DNA from: Cordylochernes scorpioides
Taxonomy: Eukaryota; Arthropoda; Arachnida; Pseudoscorpiones; Chernetidae
Reading direction: 5' to 3'
DNA: 64,000 nt
Assembly: GCA_030710605.1 (NCBI GenBank)
Contig: CP092882.1
Coordinates: 20,966,446 to 21,030,445 of the forward strand
Of the stretch, positions 42,691 through 53,940 are shown piece after piece (position 1 is the first letter of the stretch; every line of letters starts with the position of its first letter). The notes beneath the pieces are model-generated. The model had not been told where the DNA came from, made no database searches, and was given only the letters and a program-made list of their open reading frames with translations. A program made the position numbers and the translations under genes.

Positions 42691-44520
42691 TAGATGGAGG
42701 ATCGGAACGGATTACAACACCTCAGTGTCAAAATCTCCTCTAAGTCACATTCCACCCAACTTATATAATAGTGGACCCATGGCAGCTAGTCAAATATGAC
42801 TAGTGAATATAATATACAATCACTGTCTATACACTAAAATCATAGTGAACGAGACTCAGATAGAGTTAATATTGAGACAACAGCTATCCAGTTTAGAGAT
42901 TAAGCCTGCCTTTCAGGTTCCATGTCTGACATTACTCAGATGATGTAATAGACCCGTGGCAAAGATCAAACAGAAATATGATGTAACCCACAGTACCCAT
43001 GTCATAACATAGGGAAAGGCCTATATCAGCTATCTAGTTTAGAAACCAAGTCCATATTCCACACTCTGACACATCGCTACCCTCAGATCTTAGTGGAACC
43101 GTGATGACTAGCTATAGTCCAGAAAGAAAGAGACGGGTTGGAAATATAATATACTGTCCACTCAATCGACGAAGTAGACCCATGAAAGACATCCAGTTGG
43201 TATAAATTAAGCATCTACCTTCCAGACTCTCACCTATCTACACTCAGATTATACACTCGTGATGGATAGTTAACTGACGGGTTGGTAGCACTAATCGTCT
43301 CTCTTGGAGGTGGCCGTTCATTGGAGGTCGGATTAAATCTATGCATTTATTATTCTACCAAAAAGGTCGTCGCTCAGGGAGTAAGAAGGTCGCTCATAAT
43401 TGAGACCGCTTAAGGGAGGTTTTACTGAAATCTTATTGCGGAGTTTCATAACCCAGATTTCTATCCATGTACAGCACAGACAGGGAGAAGGAGAATTTGT
43501 GTTCTCCATCCGTTTCCATTAAGGAAATCTTGTTTCGTACACGATCCCAAAATATTCTTTAAACCAATTTGGCTTCTCTTCCGCAACCTTTTAACCCCCA
43601 TAATCTTATTAATTATCTCTTTTTACTTAGAAACACAACTTTCTAACTCGGGTCAGGGAGGGCCTTCTTTCAGGTAGGCTTCGAAATTTCTTTTGTCCAT
43701 CAACCCTTTCATTTGGTACACAAAGGAATTCCTTTAAAGTATTTATAAAATATAAGAATCCCCTAAGTATTCCTTCACATCCCTACTTAATGTTTCATAA
43801 TTCCATCTAACTTTAATGAATATAACGTAGTCAATACGATATGCCTAGAATTCGCTCTGAATTCGGCCAACTTTTACTGTTGCTCACATTTTGATTATAC
43901 GGATTCAGTTGACGATTTTGTAGAAATAGCTCGGCATACACAGATTATTGAATGGATATTAAATTCTTATTATAATAGTATTATATCAATAATAATAAAT
44001 TTAATTTTGAATATATATGAACGGAGAGAGATTGAAATTTAAATTACTTTATCACAACGTTCTTATAAGGTTAAATATAAAATAGATAAATATGGAGATG
44101 AAAAAGACTAAATAATTATAAAAATATATGGATAAAATAAATTGATATATATATAGATGGCGTCAGATTCTGACGTTAATTTTGACGGGAGAGGCGACCA
44201 TTGCTTCCATATATATATATGTATATATATATACTAAAAACAAAGTCGACATATCCTGACCAGGAGCACATGTGCTTTACAGAAGGCAGAGCGTCATCTG
44301 GTGGAACAGAAATCAACTAAACATTGATTTAACCTGTTCCTTGATATATATATCAACATCTGACCTTTTTACTTTTTTATTGTTTTTCATATATATACAC
44401 ACATATGTATAGAGAAAGATTAAGATTGAAACTAATTTATTTCAATGTCCATATAAGATTATATAAGGTTAAATGCAATATATATAGAGAGAGTCAATCC
44501 ACCTTTTCAGCGTTTCTAAT
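42691..44520. other. no gene recognised
   Basis: Contains a GC-richer stretch (42700-43320) with several loosely similar sentences such as 'agacccatg/ggacccatg', possibly a decayed repeat, then AT-rich DNA. No coding signal. Confidence 0.35.
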
Positions 44521-44539
44521 TTAAGAATTATTATCTACA

Positions 44540-44640
44540 GCTCTTTCTACGATGGGAAAATATTTGAAGAAGGCCTGGCTCATCATTGATGAACCCTCCT
44601 AGCGGGTTTGCCAGGTTAATCTACACCAGACACACTGCTC
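44540..44640 (+). repeat. tRNA-like dispersed repeat family F, copy 1
   Basis: GGCCTGGCTCATCATTGATG-AACCCTCCTAGCGGGTTTGCCAGG. Related copies: 50150-50230, 52750-52830, about 19255-19305 and part of the hairpin at 50450. The CAGTGGT...AGCGGTTTCG layout resembles an internal Pol III promoter, so a SINE is plausible. Confidence 0.5.
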
Positions 44641-44749
44641 TACTACTTTATTATAAATAAATACACACTTCAACTATGTGATGTAAAATCAAGAATGATT
44701 TTAATGTCCTCTTTCTTATCTTTTCAAATCTTGTAATTATTTAATTTTT

Positions 44750-44842
44750 TTTTTTGTAATATAGTATCTGAATTTAGTGTTGTTATTGACGCAAGCATCC
44801 CTTGTAGGGATATCGCGTCTGATTTGATAAATAAATAAATAA
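44750..44842 (+). mobile_element. LINE 3' end fragment
   Basis: GACGCAAGCATCCCTTGTAGGGATATCGCGTC followed by an ATAA-repeat tail matches the end of the LINE at 27.7-29.5 kb (GCGCAAATATCCC...GGGATATCGCG). Heavily 5'-truncated, only untranslated region left. Confidence 0.62.
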
Positions 44843-45202
44843 AACTATCTGTTCATTTTTTAAAATAGGGAAAACTTTGTGCTATAATTTATTCGGTAGT
44901 TTTGGCTGGTTCCTTGGAAGACCGGATTAACGAGGTTTCCATGTACGTAGCCCCGTACTGAATACATTGTATACGCACCATCATCTCTCTATACAAACAT
45001 ATTTGTTGTTGCCAAATAAAACAATATATAGCGCCATAAATTGTTTCTTTTTTCTCACACACAGATGGCGCGGCCTATAGTCAATGGCAGCCTAACAGAC
45101 TTATTTGGGAATTATTTGTAGAAGGGAAATTGCCCGATATTTATTTATACTTCTATATATTTTCTCCATACATATTTTTTATTGAATATATATATACTAG
45201 AT

Positions 45203-45533
45203 CAGTGATTCTCAACCAATGTGCCGCGGTAATTTTGTGTGCCGCGAAATTCTAAAAATGTGCCGCCGAATTTTAGTCATATGATTATGTTCACGTTTGT
45301 ATTGGTTTTTCTTTTTTTCTTTTTCATTTTTTTACTTTTTAAAATAACGAAATTAGCAAATTGAATGTTAGAGATGTATATTACTTATATTTTGCATAGA
45401 AATATTGATACATAATTTGAATTTTCTTGCATTCAAGTTAGCAAAAGTGTGCCGCGAAATTCTAAAATTGTGCCGCCAAATTTTCAAATCTTTAAAATAA
45501 TGCCGCAACAAAAAAAAAGGTTGAGAATCACTG
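45203..45533 (+). mobile_element. hAT-type MITE, copy 1
   Basis: 331 bp with inverted ends CAGTGATTCTCAACC and GGTTGAGAATCACTG, and an 8-bp duplication TACTAGAT/TACTAGTT with one mismatch. GTGCCGC-rich blocks lie just inside both ends. Nearly identical to 47159-47488. Confidence 0.9.
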
Positions 45534-45542
45534 TACTAGTTT

Positions 45543-45905
45543 ATGAAAAAGGCAACTCCTTATCGCGCAACTGAAAGTTTCTCATGGCTTGCGCCATCTA
45601 TCGGAATAAATATAAACTATTCTCGTTGATTTTTAATTATTACAGAATTGGCCGAATACCCATTCTTGATAAAAAAAAATCATTCTTCATTAATCAAGAA
45701 TGAGTATTTGGCCAATTCTGGAATAATTAAAAATCAACGAGAATAGTTGATATTTATTCCGATAGATGGCGCAAGCCATGAGAAACTTTCAGTTGCACGA
45801 TAAGGAGATGCCTTTTTAATAATTTATGGATCTTATCCCAGTACAATATCACATTTTTACTATTTTTTCACATATATACTAGAGTTAAAGACATAATGCT
45901 TCGTT
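45543..45905. repeat. retrozyme-like repeat, copy D (ribozyme deleted, palindromic)
   Basis: Head-to-head halves of the family A unit (GGCAACTCCTTATCGCGCAA ... CATTCTTGAT and the inverse) meet near 45665-45690. The far end contains the inverse of the GTACAAATG...GTACTGGGATAAG part. The hammerhead segment is missing. Confidence 0.72.
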
Positions 45906-46358
45906 GCGTCAAATGCTTTTATTTCTTTAAAACGAATGAAAAAGCGTGCGTTCGGAGAATCTCTTTTATCCGCACCCCATGGCAAGATATATTCAAATAA
46001 AGATATATCTAGTGATGATGTAGATTATAGAGGTTCTCTCTTCGAATGCTGAATATTTTTAGTTTTAAAGAAATAATAAAGAATTTGATCCAATCGCGAA
46101 ACACTCAATATCTTTAATTCTATAATGTGAAACGTCGTAGGTTGATCTATTTATATATTTAGATAGAATACCATTATAATACAATATAATGTGGCTTATG
46201 ATTGTTGTAAACGACATTTCAAAATTATCCCGCAAATGTTTCTTTTGAACGAAAAATCGAAATTTATTTTAAGGAGAAATAACGATTATTTCTAACCTTA
46301 GAGATGAAGTACGAAAGGATGAATTGTGAACAGTAATGATAAACGGAAAATAAAGTAA

Positions 46359-46835
46359 AGAAAAAGGCATCTCCTTATCGTGCAACTGAAAGTTGCTGAT
46401 GGCTGGCGCCATCTATCGGAATAAATATCAACTATTCTCGTTGATTTTTAATTATTCCAGAATTGGCCAAATACCCATTCTTGATTAATCAAGAAAAGCT
46501 AACCACGGACGCGTTTCGGGCTGTTGGCCCTCATCAGCGTGGTGCAAGCTGTACCTCAACGACCAAAAAAAAATTGGTCTTTAAGGCATCCTGAAAAATC
46601 ATGAAACAGGTAGTTAAGGCCAGAATTGCGTGAGGACGCTACATAATGTGAAAAAATAGTACAAATGTAACATTGTACTGGGATAAGGTGCATAAATTAA
46701 GAAAAAGGCATCTCCTTATCGTGCAACTGAAAGTTGCTGATGGCTGGCGCCATCTATCGGAATAAATATCAACTATTCTCGTTGATTTTTAATTATTCCA
46801 GAATTGGCCAAATACCCATTCTTGATCAATCAAAA
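46359..46835 (-). repeat. retrozyme-like tandem repeat, copy B
   Basis: One unit of about 337 bp followed by a second partial unit (GGCATCTCCTTATCG at about 46367 and 46706). About 95% like copy A by eye. The second unit stops at CCCATTCTTGAT, just short of its ribozyme. Confidence 0.78.
46502..46543 (-). ncRNA. type I hammerhead ribozyme, family A copy B
   Basis: Same 42-base structure as 11350-11391 with no changes: complete core, perfect helices I and II, GUC cleavage triplet and minimal helix III. Confidence 0.85.
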
Positions 46836-46947
46836 ATTGTTCAATTCCTTTACAAAAAAATTGTCAGTTATATAGAGAGAATAGACCCGGTTATATAGTT
46901 GACGCTACAGAACTATGTCTAATTTCTCTATGCAGAATAACTCCTAA

Positions 46948-47550
46948 CATCAGTGGACGAGTGGTAGAACCGTCGATCTTCGACATCCATGACCCAGGAT
47001 CGCATCCCGTATTGGGATTTTTTTCCCAATAATACCCAAATATTTTCAATCTCTCAAGTAAGTGCAAGTAACCAAATGAGATACTGGCACATTTGTAAGT
47101 GAAAAAGTTGAAATACTTTCAACATGTGGTGCACTTACAGCAAAAGCAGTCTCTAGTTCAGTGATTCTCAACCAATGTGCCGCGGTAATTTTGTGTGCCG
47201 CGAAATTCTAAAAATGTGCCGCCGAATTTTAGTCATATGATTATGTTCACGTTTGTATTGGTTTTTCTTTTTTTCTTTTTCATTTTTTTACTTTTTAAAA
47301 TAACGAAATTAGCAAATTGAATGTTAGAAATGTATATTACTTATATTTTGCATAGAAATATTGATACATAATTTGAATTTTCTTGCATTCAAGTTAGCAA
47401 AAGTGTGCCGCGAAATTCTAAAATTGTGCCGCCAAATTTTCAAATCTTTAAAATAATGCCGCAACAAAAAAAAGGTTGAGAATCACTGCTCTAGTTACTA
47501 CCCACCATGACTATCATGACATGTACCACGTGTACTATGATAAAAAAGAA
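46948..47550 (+). mobile_element. tRNA-derived SINE, copy 3, interrupted by a hAT MITE
   Basis: Head GTGGACGAGTGGTAGAACCG with a B-box-like AGGATCGCATCCC, then AAGTGCAAGTAACCAAATGAG and ACATGTGGTGCACTTACAG. The tail ACTACCCACCATGACTATCA resumes after the MITE. This fixes the order: SINE first, MITE later. Confidence 0.8.
47159..47488 (+). mobile_element. hAT-type MITE, copy 2
   Basis: 330 bp with the same ends as copy 1 and a perfect 8-bp target duplication CTCTAGTT (47151-47158 and 47489-47496) inside the SINE. Confidence 0.93.
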
Positions 47551-48215
47551 TGACCTAAAACAATAGAAGAGCTGTCTGAAAGAGATAGATTAAAATGGTG
47601 AAACCGCTAGGAGATTAGCTTATCAATATTTTTATTATTGAGATAGAGATTGGATTGTTTAATTGTGAAAAAATAGTTGTAAATATTATTTATATTATTG
47701 AATATCATAGTGCATTGAAAGGCTAAAATAACGGAACACACCAACACATTCAAAAAAACAAGATTTTCAATACCTTCATTTTTATTTCATTAGAGAAGAA
47801 ATTGAAACAACCTTTATAGTTATGAAAATCACACACACAATCGAAATTTTTAAAAAATATACATATCCCCTCTAATGAAATTACACATAAAAACTAACAC
47901 ATATATCATTTTTTTATATCTTTTATATATTTTATATATCATATTCCAGGAAAAAAGTCTGGAATTTATATTTTTTCTCCGAAAACAAATATTTAAGATT
48001 GAAAACTTTTAAACTCTTTTATTTTTTTTAGGTTGAGCAATAAAGATTTTATTGGGAAAAAAATTACAGTTTATTTTCAAACACTAAAAAAATATCTAGT
48101 TTCATTATATATATGTCAACGGATATAGATGTTGAAAAAATATAGATCAAATAATTGCTATATTGAGATCAAATCGACACGCCAACAAATAATAAAAAAA
48201 AAAGCGTTCAGGCCT
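47551..48215. other. AT-rich, no gene recognised
   Basis: Homopolymer-rich sequence with no coding signal. Confidence 0.4.
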
Positions 48216-48282
48216 GATGGTTGGATCGGAGCATGCGCAAAGAAGCGCCTCCCATGGCAGATCGGTGGCAGACGAACTGGTG

Positions 48283-48316
48283 ATGGTGCGCTATCTTCTG
48301 CTGCTTCTCCTCATCG
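48283..48316 (+). CDS. candidate first coding exon with signal peptide
   Basis: ATG at 48283 opens MVRYLLLLLLI, the hydrophobic core of a signal peptide. It is directly followed by a good splice donor (ATCG then GTAGGT at 48317-48322). The preceding 60-100 bases are unusually GC-rich for this window and contain GCATGCGCA (an NRF1-like site) and several CpGs, as in a promoter or 5' leader. Read through, the frame hits a stop seven codons after the donor, so an intron would be required. I see no convincing second exon downstream. It is the best hint of a host gene here but could be chance. Confidence 0.25.
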
Positions 48317-48322
48317 GTAGGT

Positions 48323-49815
48323 GGAACACGTGATTCTGTAAAAACACTTCTGATCTTTTTATCATCATACTCAGTATAAGAATATCTAACTGGTAACCTT
48401 TTCTAAACGCCATTGCGCAACAATTTTCGAAACATTTTTGATAAGAATTTATCTTTAAATTATATACGACGCATATCAATGATATTTTTTTAAATTAAAT
48501 GCAATAAATATAAAACAACATTGAGATTATTATTATTCGCAAAAATATATAGAAAATGCAAAGAATATCGAATATAATTTTTATATAGGTATGCAACAAA
48601 GGTATTTTAGAAATAAATGATAGATTGGAAGAGAGGTAAATATTGATATGTATGAATGAAGTTATAACGTTAAATTATTTATTTATATCTAAATTAATTC
48701 TAACATATGGGTGTCTTATGATGTTTTGATGTCTAAATGGACAACTTGTTTTCCTCTCTATATATAAATGCATATATATTTTTAAATCTTTGAATTTATA
48801 TTTATAAATATCAGGTATATCTACAAAATTTATAAATAACAAGGTTTTATTTTCCCCCTAACAAATACGTAGCGCCATACGGCAAGTTTTTATGGAATAA
48901 TCCGAGGAAAACTCTCTTAGATTCTTTAAATAAATTTATAATTTTGTAACATATGTAAACTACTCTTTGTATATGATAAATATTAAAAGTTATTTTTTAA
49001 AACGTTAAAAAACTTCTCACTCATAAAAATTTCCAAGAACATCATTTTTAATGGGTTTGTGTAAACTTTTATCTTTTCTTAGCTAAGTGTATTAAATGTG
49101 GGGAAAATAAATAGTCAACACTGATAAAATAGATTTGTCTTTTATACACACACATGTATAATAAAATTATCTCTCCGAGTACATATAGAATTTATTTAGT
49201 TTAGTAATATTTAAAACACATTCAGTTAGTTTCACTCTCATGTTACTTAGTAAATTCCATACGTTATAAATATTGATCTATTTCACATATAATGAAGCAA
49301 CTTTTACTCTGTGTTTTTTTTTTCAATTGCTATCACGTTTGAATATTGCGTTATTTCTTTTGTGAAAAAAAAAATTGATCAATCAAAATAAACAAATAAT
49401 TGAAAAAAGATTTCTTCTATAAAAATAGATATTTAAAACTTGTTATTTATTATTCTAAAAATTAAATTAAGACACGTGGTCTATATGTTTGAAATATTGT
49501 CAGTGAACAAATGATCTAAAACAAAATCTATTGACCCTGGACTATTTTAACTGTTTTTTCAGTGTTACTATCTAGACACACCCCATGTAAATGATTAAAT
49601 CTCGATATAGATTTACGCCTTCAAACACCCGTTTATAAACCAATAATTTATTTAGAACGGTAAGATCCCCATTCACTCACACTACGGGCACAATACTTCC
49701 TTTTATCTTAAACGCTTTTATATAATATCATCAATAACTTGTTGTCCTCTATCGCTGAAATTTATCAACATTCATAACGATAATTAATATCCTGGTTGCC
49801 TGGCCGGTATTCATA
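48323..49815. other. AT-rich, no gene recognised
   Basis: Unique-looking and repeat-poor compared with the rest of the window, so it could be intron or intergenic DNA. No exon-like stretch found. Confidence 0.35.
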
Positions 49816-50030
49816 TTTCTATGAAAAATAGATACTTCGGCCAGTTAGAGTTTTTTTATTTTGTCAACGTTTCAACAAAAATCTTTTGTCTTCGTCAGGA
49901 GAAGTAAATGAAAATAAAGCATTTGGCAAGGCGTTTTAACGCCAGACGAAGACAAATAATTTTTGTCGAAACGTTGAGAAAATAAAAAAAACTCTAACTG
50001 GCCGAAGTGTCTATTTTTCATAGAAAAAGA
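49816..50030. repeat. foldback element with paired hammerhead motifs (family C)
   Basis: Arms CTATGAAAAATAGA-ACTTCGGCCAGTTAGAGTTTTTTT and the inverse. Just inside each arm is a hammerhead-like motif. The left (minus, 49862-49903) has CUGACGA, a long helix II and GAAACGUU. The right (plus, about 49941-49981) has CAGACGA, one core change, and GAAACGUU. Same family as 30415-30461. Confidence 0.7.
49862..49903 (-). ncRNA. hammerhead ribozyme, family C copy 2
   Basis: CUC - CUGACGA - AGACAAAAGAUUUUUGUU - GAAAC - GUU - GAC. Core complete, cleavage triplet GUU (an acceptable NUH is uncertain, since H excludes only G), helix I weak. Confidence 0.55.
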
Positions 50031-50149
50031 TAATTAATATATATATTAACACAAAGCAATAACGCGCCATCTATACATATAAAATAAAAGGATTCAAAAG
50101 CGCGAATGTTTCTTTTATACATAAAACGTACTTCTACTGTCCTTACTGC

Positions 50150-50235
50150 GATGAAAAAATATATTGGGAGGGCTTGGCTCATCAGTGGTGAACCCTCCCA
50201 GCGGTTTCGCCAATTTAATCCACCAGACCGCTTCT
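50150..50235 (+). repeat. tRNA-like repeat family F, copy 2
   Basis: GGGCTTGGCTCATCAGTGGT-GAACCCTCCCAGCGGTTTCGCC, preceded by TCCTTACTGCGATGAAAAAA, a leader also present at 52.76 kb. Confidence 0.55.
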
Positions 50236-50449
50236 CAGAGCTCTAATACTGTATTGGATCATTCTGCTTTTATATGCTACACTGAAGGATGGAATCTTAG
50301 AAATGGTTTTCAAGTAAACTATGGACATAAGCTTATAGGACAGTAGAATTACATTCAAATATTTGCTTCGAGCAATGCTCTTCAGCAAACTATATAACTA
50401 TATAATATATATATAATTAAATTTTGTTTTTCTGCAGCCTTAATCCTGC

Positions 50450-50547
50450 AATGAATAAAAATTGAAAAAGAGAGGGTATGGCTCATCAGTGATGAATTCA
50501 CAAATGATGAGCCATATCCTCCCTCTTTCAATTTTTATTCATTGCAA
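50450..50547. repeat. perfect-looking hairpin derived from family F
   Basis: Arms of about 40 bp (CAATGAATAAAAATTGAAAA ... GGCTCATCA and the inverse) close a loop of about 16 bases. A plausible foldback or a source of small RNA. Confidence 0.75.
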
Positions 50548-51870
50548 ATTCATAGCTGTAGAATAACAAGTTTTAATTATATATTTACAAAATTTTACCG
50601 TTAAAAAAATGTTTATATTTTTTTATAAAAATAATATATTCAATGTAATGTCATCTCTATATTTATAATAGAAGTGATATATTACTGTCCGGGGAACTCC
50701 CCCGACATTTTCTAAATGATTTCAATCATTGAGATGTTTATCTAGAGAATATCGATGTGATTGTTAAACTTAAACTTTTAGAATTTTTATATTTATTCTG
50801 GAAATAGAGATATACAGAACCGAACGACGGCCTTTTGTTAAATTTTCTGTGCGACAATATCTCCATAGGAATATTTTATTACTAATCAAATACAGTAATA
50901 TGGCAAGGTGAAATTGATTATAGGAAAAAAGGGAGAGAAATGTAAAATAAAATTACTTGTGTATAATACTTTATTCTTCAGATCATCTCTTGTGCAGGTA
51001 CTTGTCCCTAGCGCCACCATGATTTTCCATCTTGATAATAACCTTCCAGTCCAATTCTTCTTCCTTACTGTCTTCTACCCATTCATCTAACCTTCTCATA
51101 TGTCCCAGCCATTTCTTTTTGTTTTATATTCAACAGGGATTCCGATCTTCTCAAGGCGTCTTCATACTCATCTTGTTCTTTCCCTTCTCCTATATGTTTT
51201 CACATTTCAAATGCTTCCATCTTCTTCCCTTTGTCTTTCCCATAGACCTACGTCGGTCAACACCCCATTGTAGTCTTTACCAGTCTCAGGTGTATAAAAC
51301 CGACACAGAAAATGGGAATTTTTCATCATACTACTAAAATTATATATAGGTTGTTATAGTATTATTGATAATATACTAGATGAACGCGCGACCGTTCTAA
51401 GAACTGATATAAAAGGACAGACAATCCTAAGCATTATACACCTTTTACCGTAGTAACTCGTTTTTTTTCGCATGATATTAGTATCTTAATTGTCATCACA
51501 TTATTTAGAAGTTCTTTAATAGATCTAATGTGGTAGCTTCGATTCCCCTAACATAGTTGAAGCCTTCTGTCAATCTTTGCTACGCTATGGTCAAAATCAC
51601 ATCTCAACAATTTGAGTATATCTTGAAGAGATAATATCAGATACTGACGTGAAGGTACAGACGTCAATAATATATAGTGATACAAACAAAACACCTTGGG
51701 ATTTAATTTGTTTACAAAGTACAAATAAATTGACACAAATGATATTAAAAAAACACAACAATAATGGTGGAAACTCCGAGTTTCGCACTCACGTTCGTTT
51801 ATAATCTCGATTTACTCTCTCGCTCTATACATACACTGAGCTAAGAAATATACTGGTTTATTGGCTATCT
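50548..51870. other. no gene recognised
   Basis: A T/C-rich stretch at 51030-51300 gives a 101-codon frame (51032-51337) that is compositionally biased and has no domain. Nothing else is supported. Confidence 0.35.
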
Positions 51871-51875
51871 TAACG

Positions 51876-52307
51876 CTGATTGGCTAATTAATCTCACGTG
51901 ACAATAGAGAACCAATCAGTAGCGAATAATGCTTTCAAACTGAAGGATAGACATGCTAACGTAATTATACAATATAGGGATTAAAATGTAATATTTTATT
52001 GAATTCTCCACCTAGCAAGATTCTCTATTCAATCATCACTGGAAAAAATTAAAACTATTCGTTAACAGAATTTCTTCTGTTGGCTCATTCTCTGATTGGC
52101 TCATTAAGCTCATGTGACAATATAGAACCAATCAGTGGCGAATAATGCTTTCAAACTGTAGGATAGACATGCTAACGTAATTATACAATATAGGGATTAA
52201 AATATTTTATTGAATTCTTCACCTAGCAAGATTCTCTATTCAAATATTACTAGAGAATTTTAAAAACTATTCGCTAGCAGAATTTCTTTGTTTGAAATTC
52301 GGAAAAA
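51876..52307 (+). repeat. 216-bp tandem duplication with CCAAT and CACGTG motifs
   Basis: Two units (starting at 51876 and 52092) share CTGATTGGCT, ACCAATCAGT, CGAATAATGCTTTCAAACTG and ACCTAGCAAGATTCTCTATT. Each unit opens with CTGATTGG...CCAATCAG inverted about 40 bp apart around a CACGTGAC (unit 1) or CATGTGAC (unit 2) box. Unit similarity is about 90% by eye. Confidence 0.85.
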
Positions 52308-52740
52308 AAAGAATGCTATCTATTGTTAGAGTTGTTTTCCAGTTTAATCATTAAACTGAAATCCCTCACATTATTTTGTTTATCATTATTGTTATATAAA
52401 GATAAAAACCCAAGGTTCATTAAAACTTGTGTAATTCGGCCTTTTATAAGCCCTCCAAGTGTACATTAATTAGTTATTCCTTAAAATAAGCTCTCAAAGT
52501 CTTTATAGACTTTTTAAATAAGTTTTTTTAATATGAAATTTTAATATCTTTTATTATCTCCTTCACAAGAAGCTGCCAGAAATTCTCGGAATTAATTGAT
52601 GCGGATTTTTAAATAAGTAATTCAAGATACAATCCAACCTTATATAGAAATACATTATAGCGCGATGGACTTTCATAAAACTATTGTTAAATTCGGTATT
52701 TATTATTTTTGGTGATATGGTTATTATGAAATATATCGTC
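52308..52740. other. no gene recognised
   Basis: AT-rich DNA with no supported feature. Confidence 0.4.
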
Positions 52741-52749
52741 AAATATTAT

Positions 52750-52835
52750 CTCTACGGACCTTACTGCAATGATTAAAATTATTAGATGAGAGGGTTCATC
52801 AGTGGTGAACCATGTCAGCGGTTTCGACAAATGAG
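52750..52835 (+). repeat. tRNA-like repeat family F, copy 3
   Basis: CCTTACTGCAATGATTAAAA...GTTCATCAGTGGTGAACCAT-GTCAGCGGTTTCG, more diverged than the copy at 50.15 kb. Confidence 0.5.
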
Positions 52836-53097
52836 ATTAAATACCGATAAAAATTAAATTGATGATTATAAATATCGTAAATGAGATATTTAAAGTTTCC
52901 TTTCTTTTATTTGTTTTCACAGTTCGGCGACCCTTAAACAGGACAACAGCGGGTTTCCAAAACGTCAAATAAATAAGGGAGGTTGAAAACCATTTAATTA
53001 ATTTAGGTTACACTCCAATGTCAGTTGCCACATTTATTCCCTATATAGGCTGAATAACTTGACTTAACAAGGAAGGGTAAACCTCGTCAGTTGATAT

Positions 53098-53287
53098 ACA
53101 CTCTTGAACAAAACTTGAGAAAAAGTCTTTGATGTCCCCCGTTTTTTGAAGGAGACAGAGTTTGTTCACACTTAGTTATCTCGTATATCTTCAATAAATG
53201 TCACTGTAATATATTTCAGAGTTATTGTCTGAATCCCGATATACATGCTTAAAGGTATAATTTACCTAAGTTTTGTCTATGGGTGTA
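53098..53287 (+). mobile_element. Tc1-type MITE 'GGACAAAACTTAAG', copy 2
   Basis: Ends ACACTCTTGAACAAAACTTGAG and CTAAGTTTTGTCTATGGGTGT, inverse of each other with few changes and bordered by TA. The body shares CACTGTAATAT-TTTCAGAGTTATTGT with copy 3. Confidence 0.75.
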
Positions 53288-53659
53288 TATTCCAATAGAT
53301 TACATCAGCAACATTGATCAGTACATGCTCCTTTATTATATTACCATCTCATCTTTACTCTTAAACATTATTATTCACGGGTCGATTAAGCAGGCTTCGC
53401 CCGGGTAGTGACGAAATGTTTGGCCAACTATTTTTCAACAGCAAAAAAGGAGTCTGAAGATGATTATAAGAATTCATTAATGTATTATTTTATTATTAAT
53501 TTTAAGACCCAAATATTATAATTAGTTCTATTTAGACATATATATGTCTACTATGTCAGTGACTCTTCTTACAGACTCCTTATATTATATCATTGTAAAA
53601 TTTCGTCCAGATAGGTCAGCTCTTGTATGGTTTATGTTTTCCAGTACATTTACAACGTC

Positions 53660-53940
53660 AATTATTATTATCCCTAGTACACCTGAAGCGTAGAAGTTGG
53701 CGACTGCTTTTACTGTAAGTACACCACATGCCAAATTTATTTCGACATTTGTGCACTTACAAGTGTACCAGAGCCCCCTTTGGTTACCTACAATCGCTGG
53801 TGAAGTTGTACATTTGCAAGAAGCAGGGGTCGTTGAAGAATTTTATTTATTCAGAAAAAAAAATCTCAATGCGGGATTTGATCCCGAGTCGTAGCGATCG
53901 AAAACCAACGGTTTAGATCACTCCTCCACCGACTCCCCAC
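53660..53940 (-). mobile_element. tRNA-derived SINE, copy 4
   Basis: The minus strand carries the head GGGGAGTCGGTGGAGGAGTG with B-box-like GGGATCAAATCCCGC, then the body and tail as in copies 1-3. Confidence 0.78.

Noticed and set aside
50358..50392. hammerhead-like CTGAAGAGC...GCTCGAAGC on the minus strand
   Set aside because: The stem uses core bases and GAAG replaces GAAA. No copy or element context was found.
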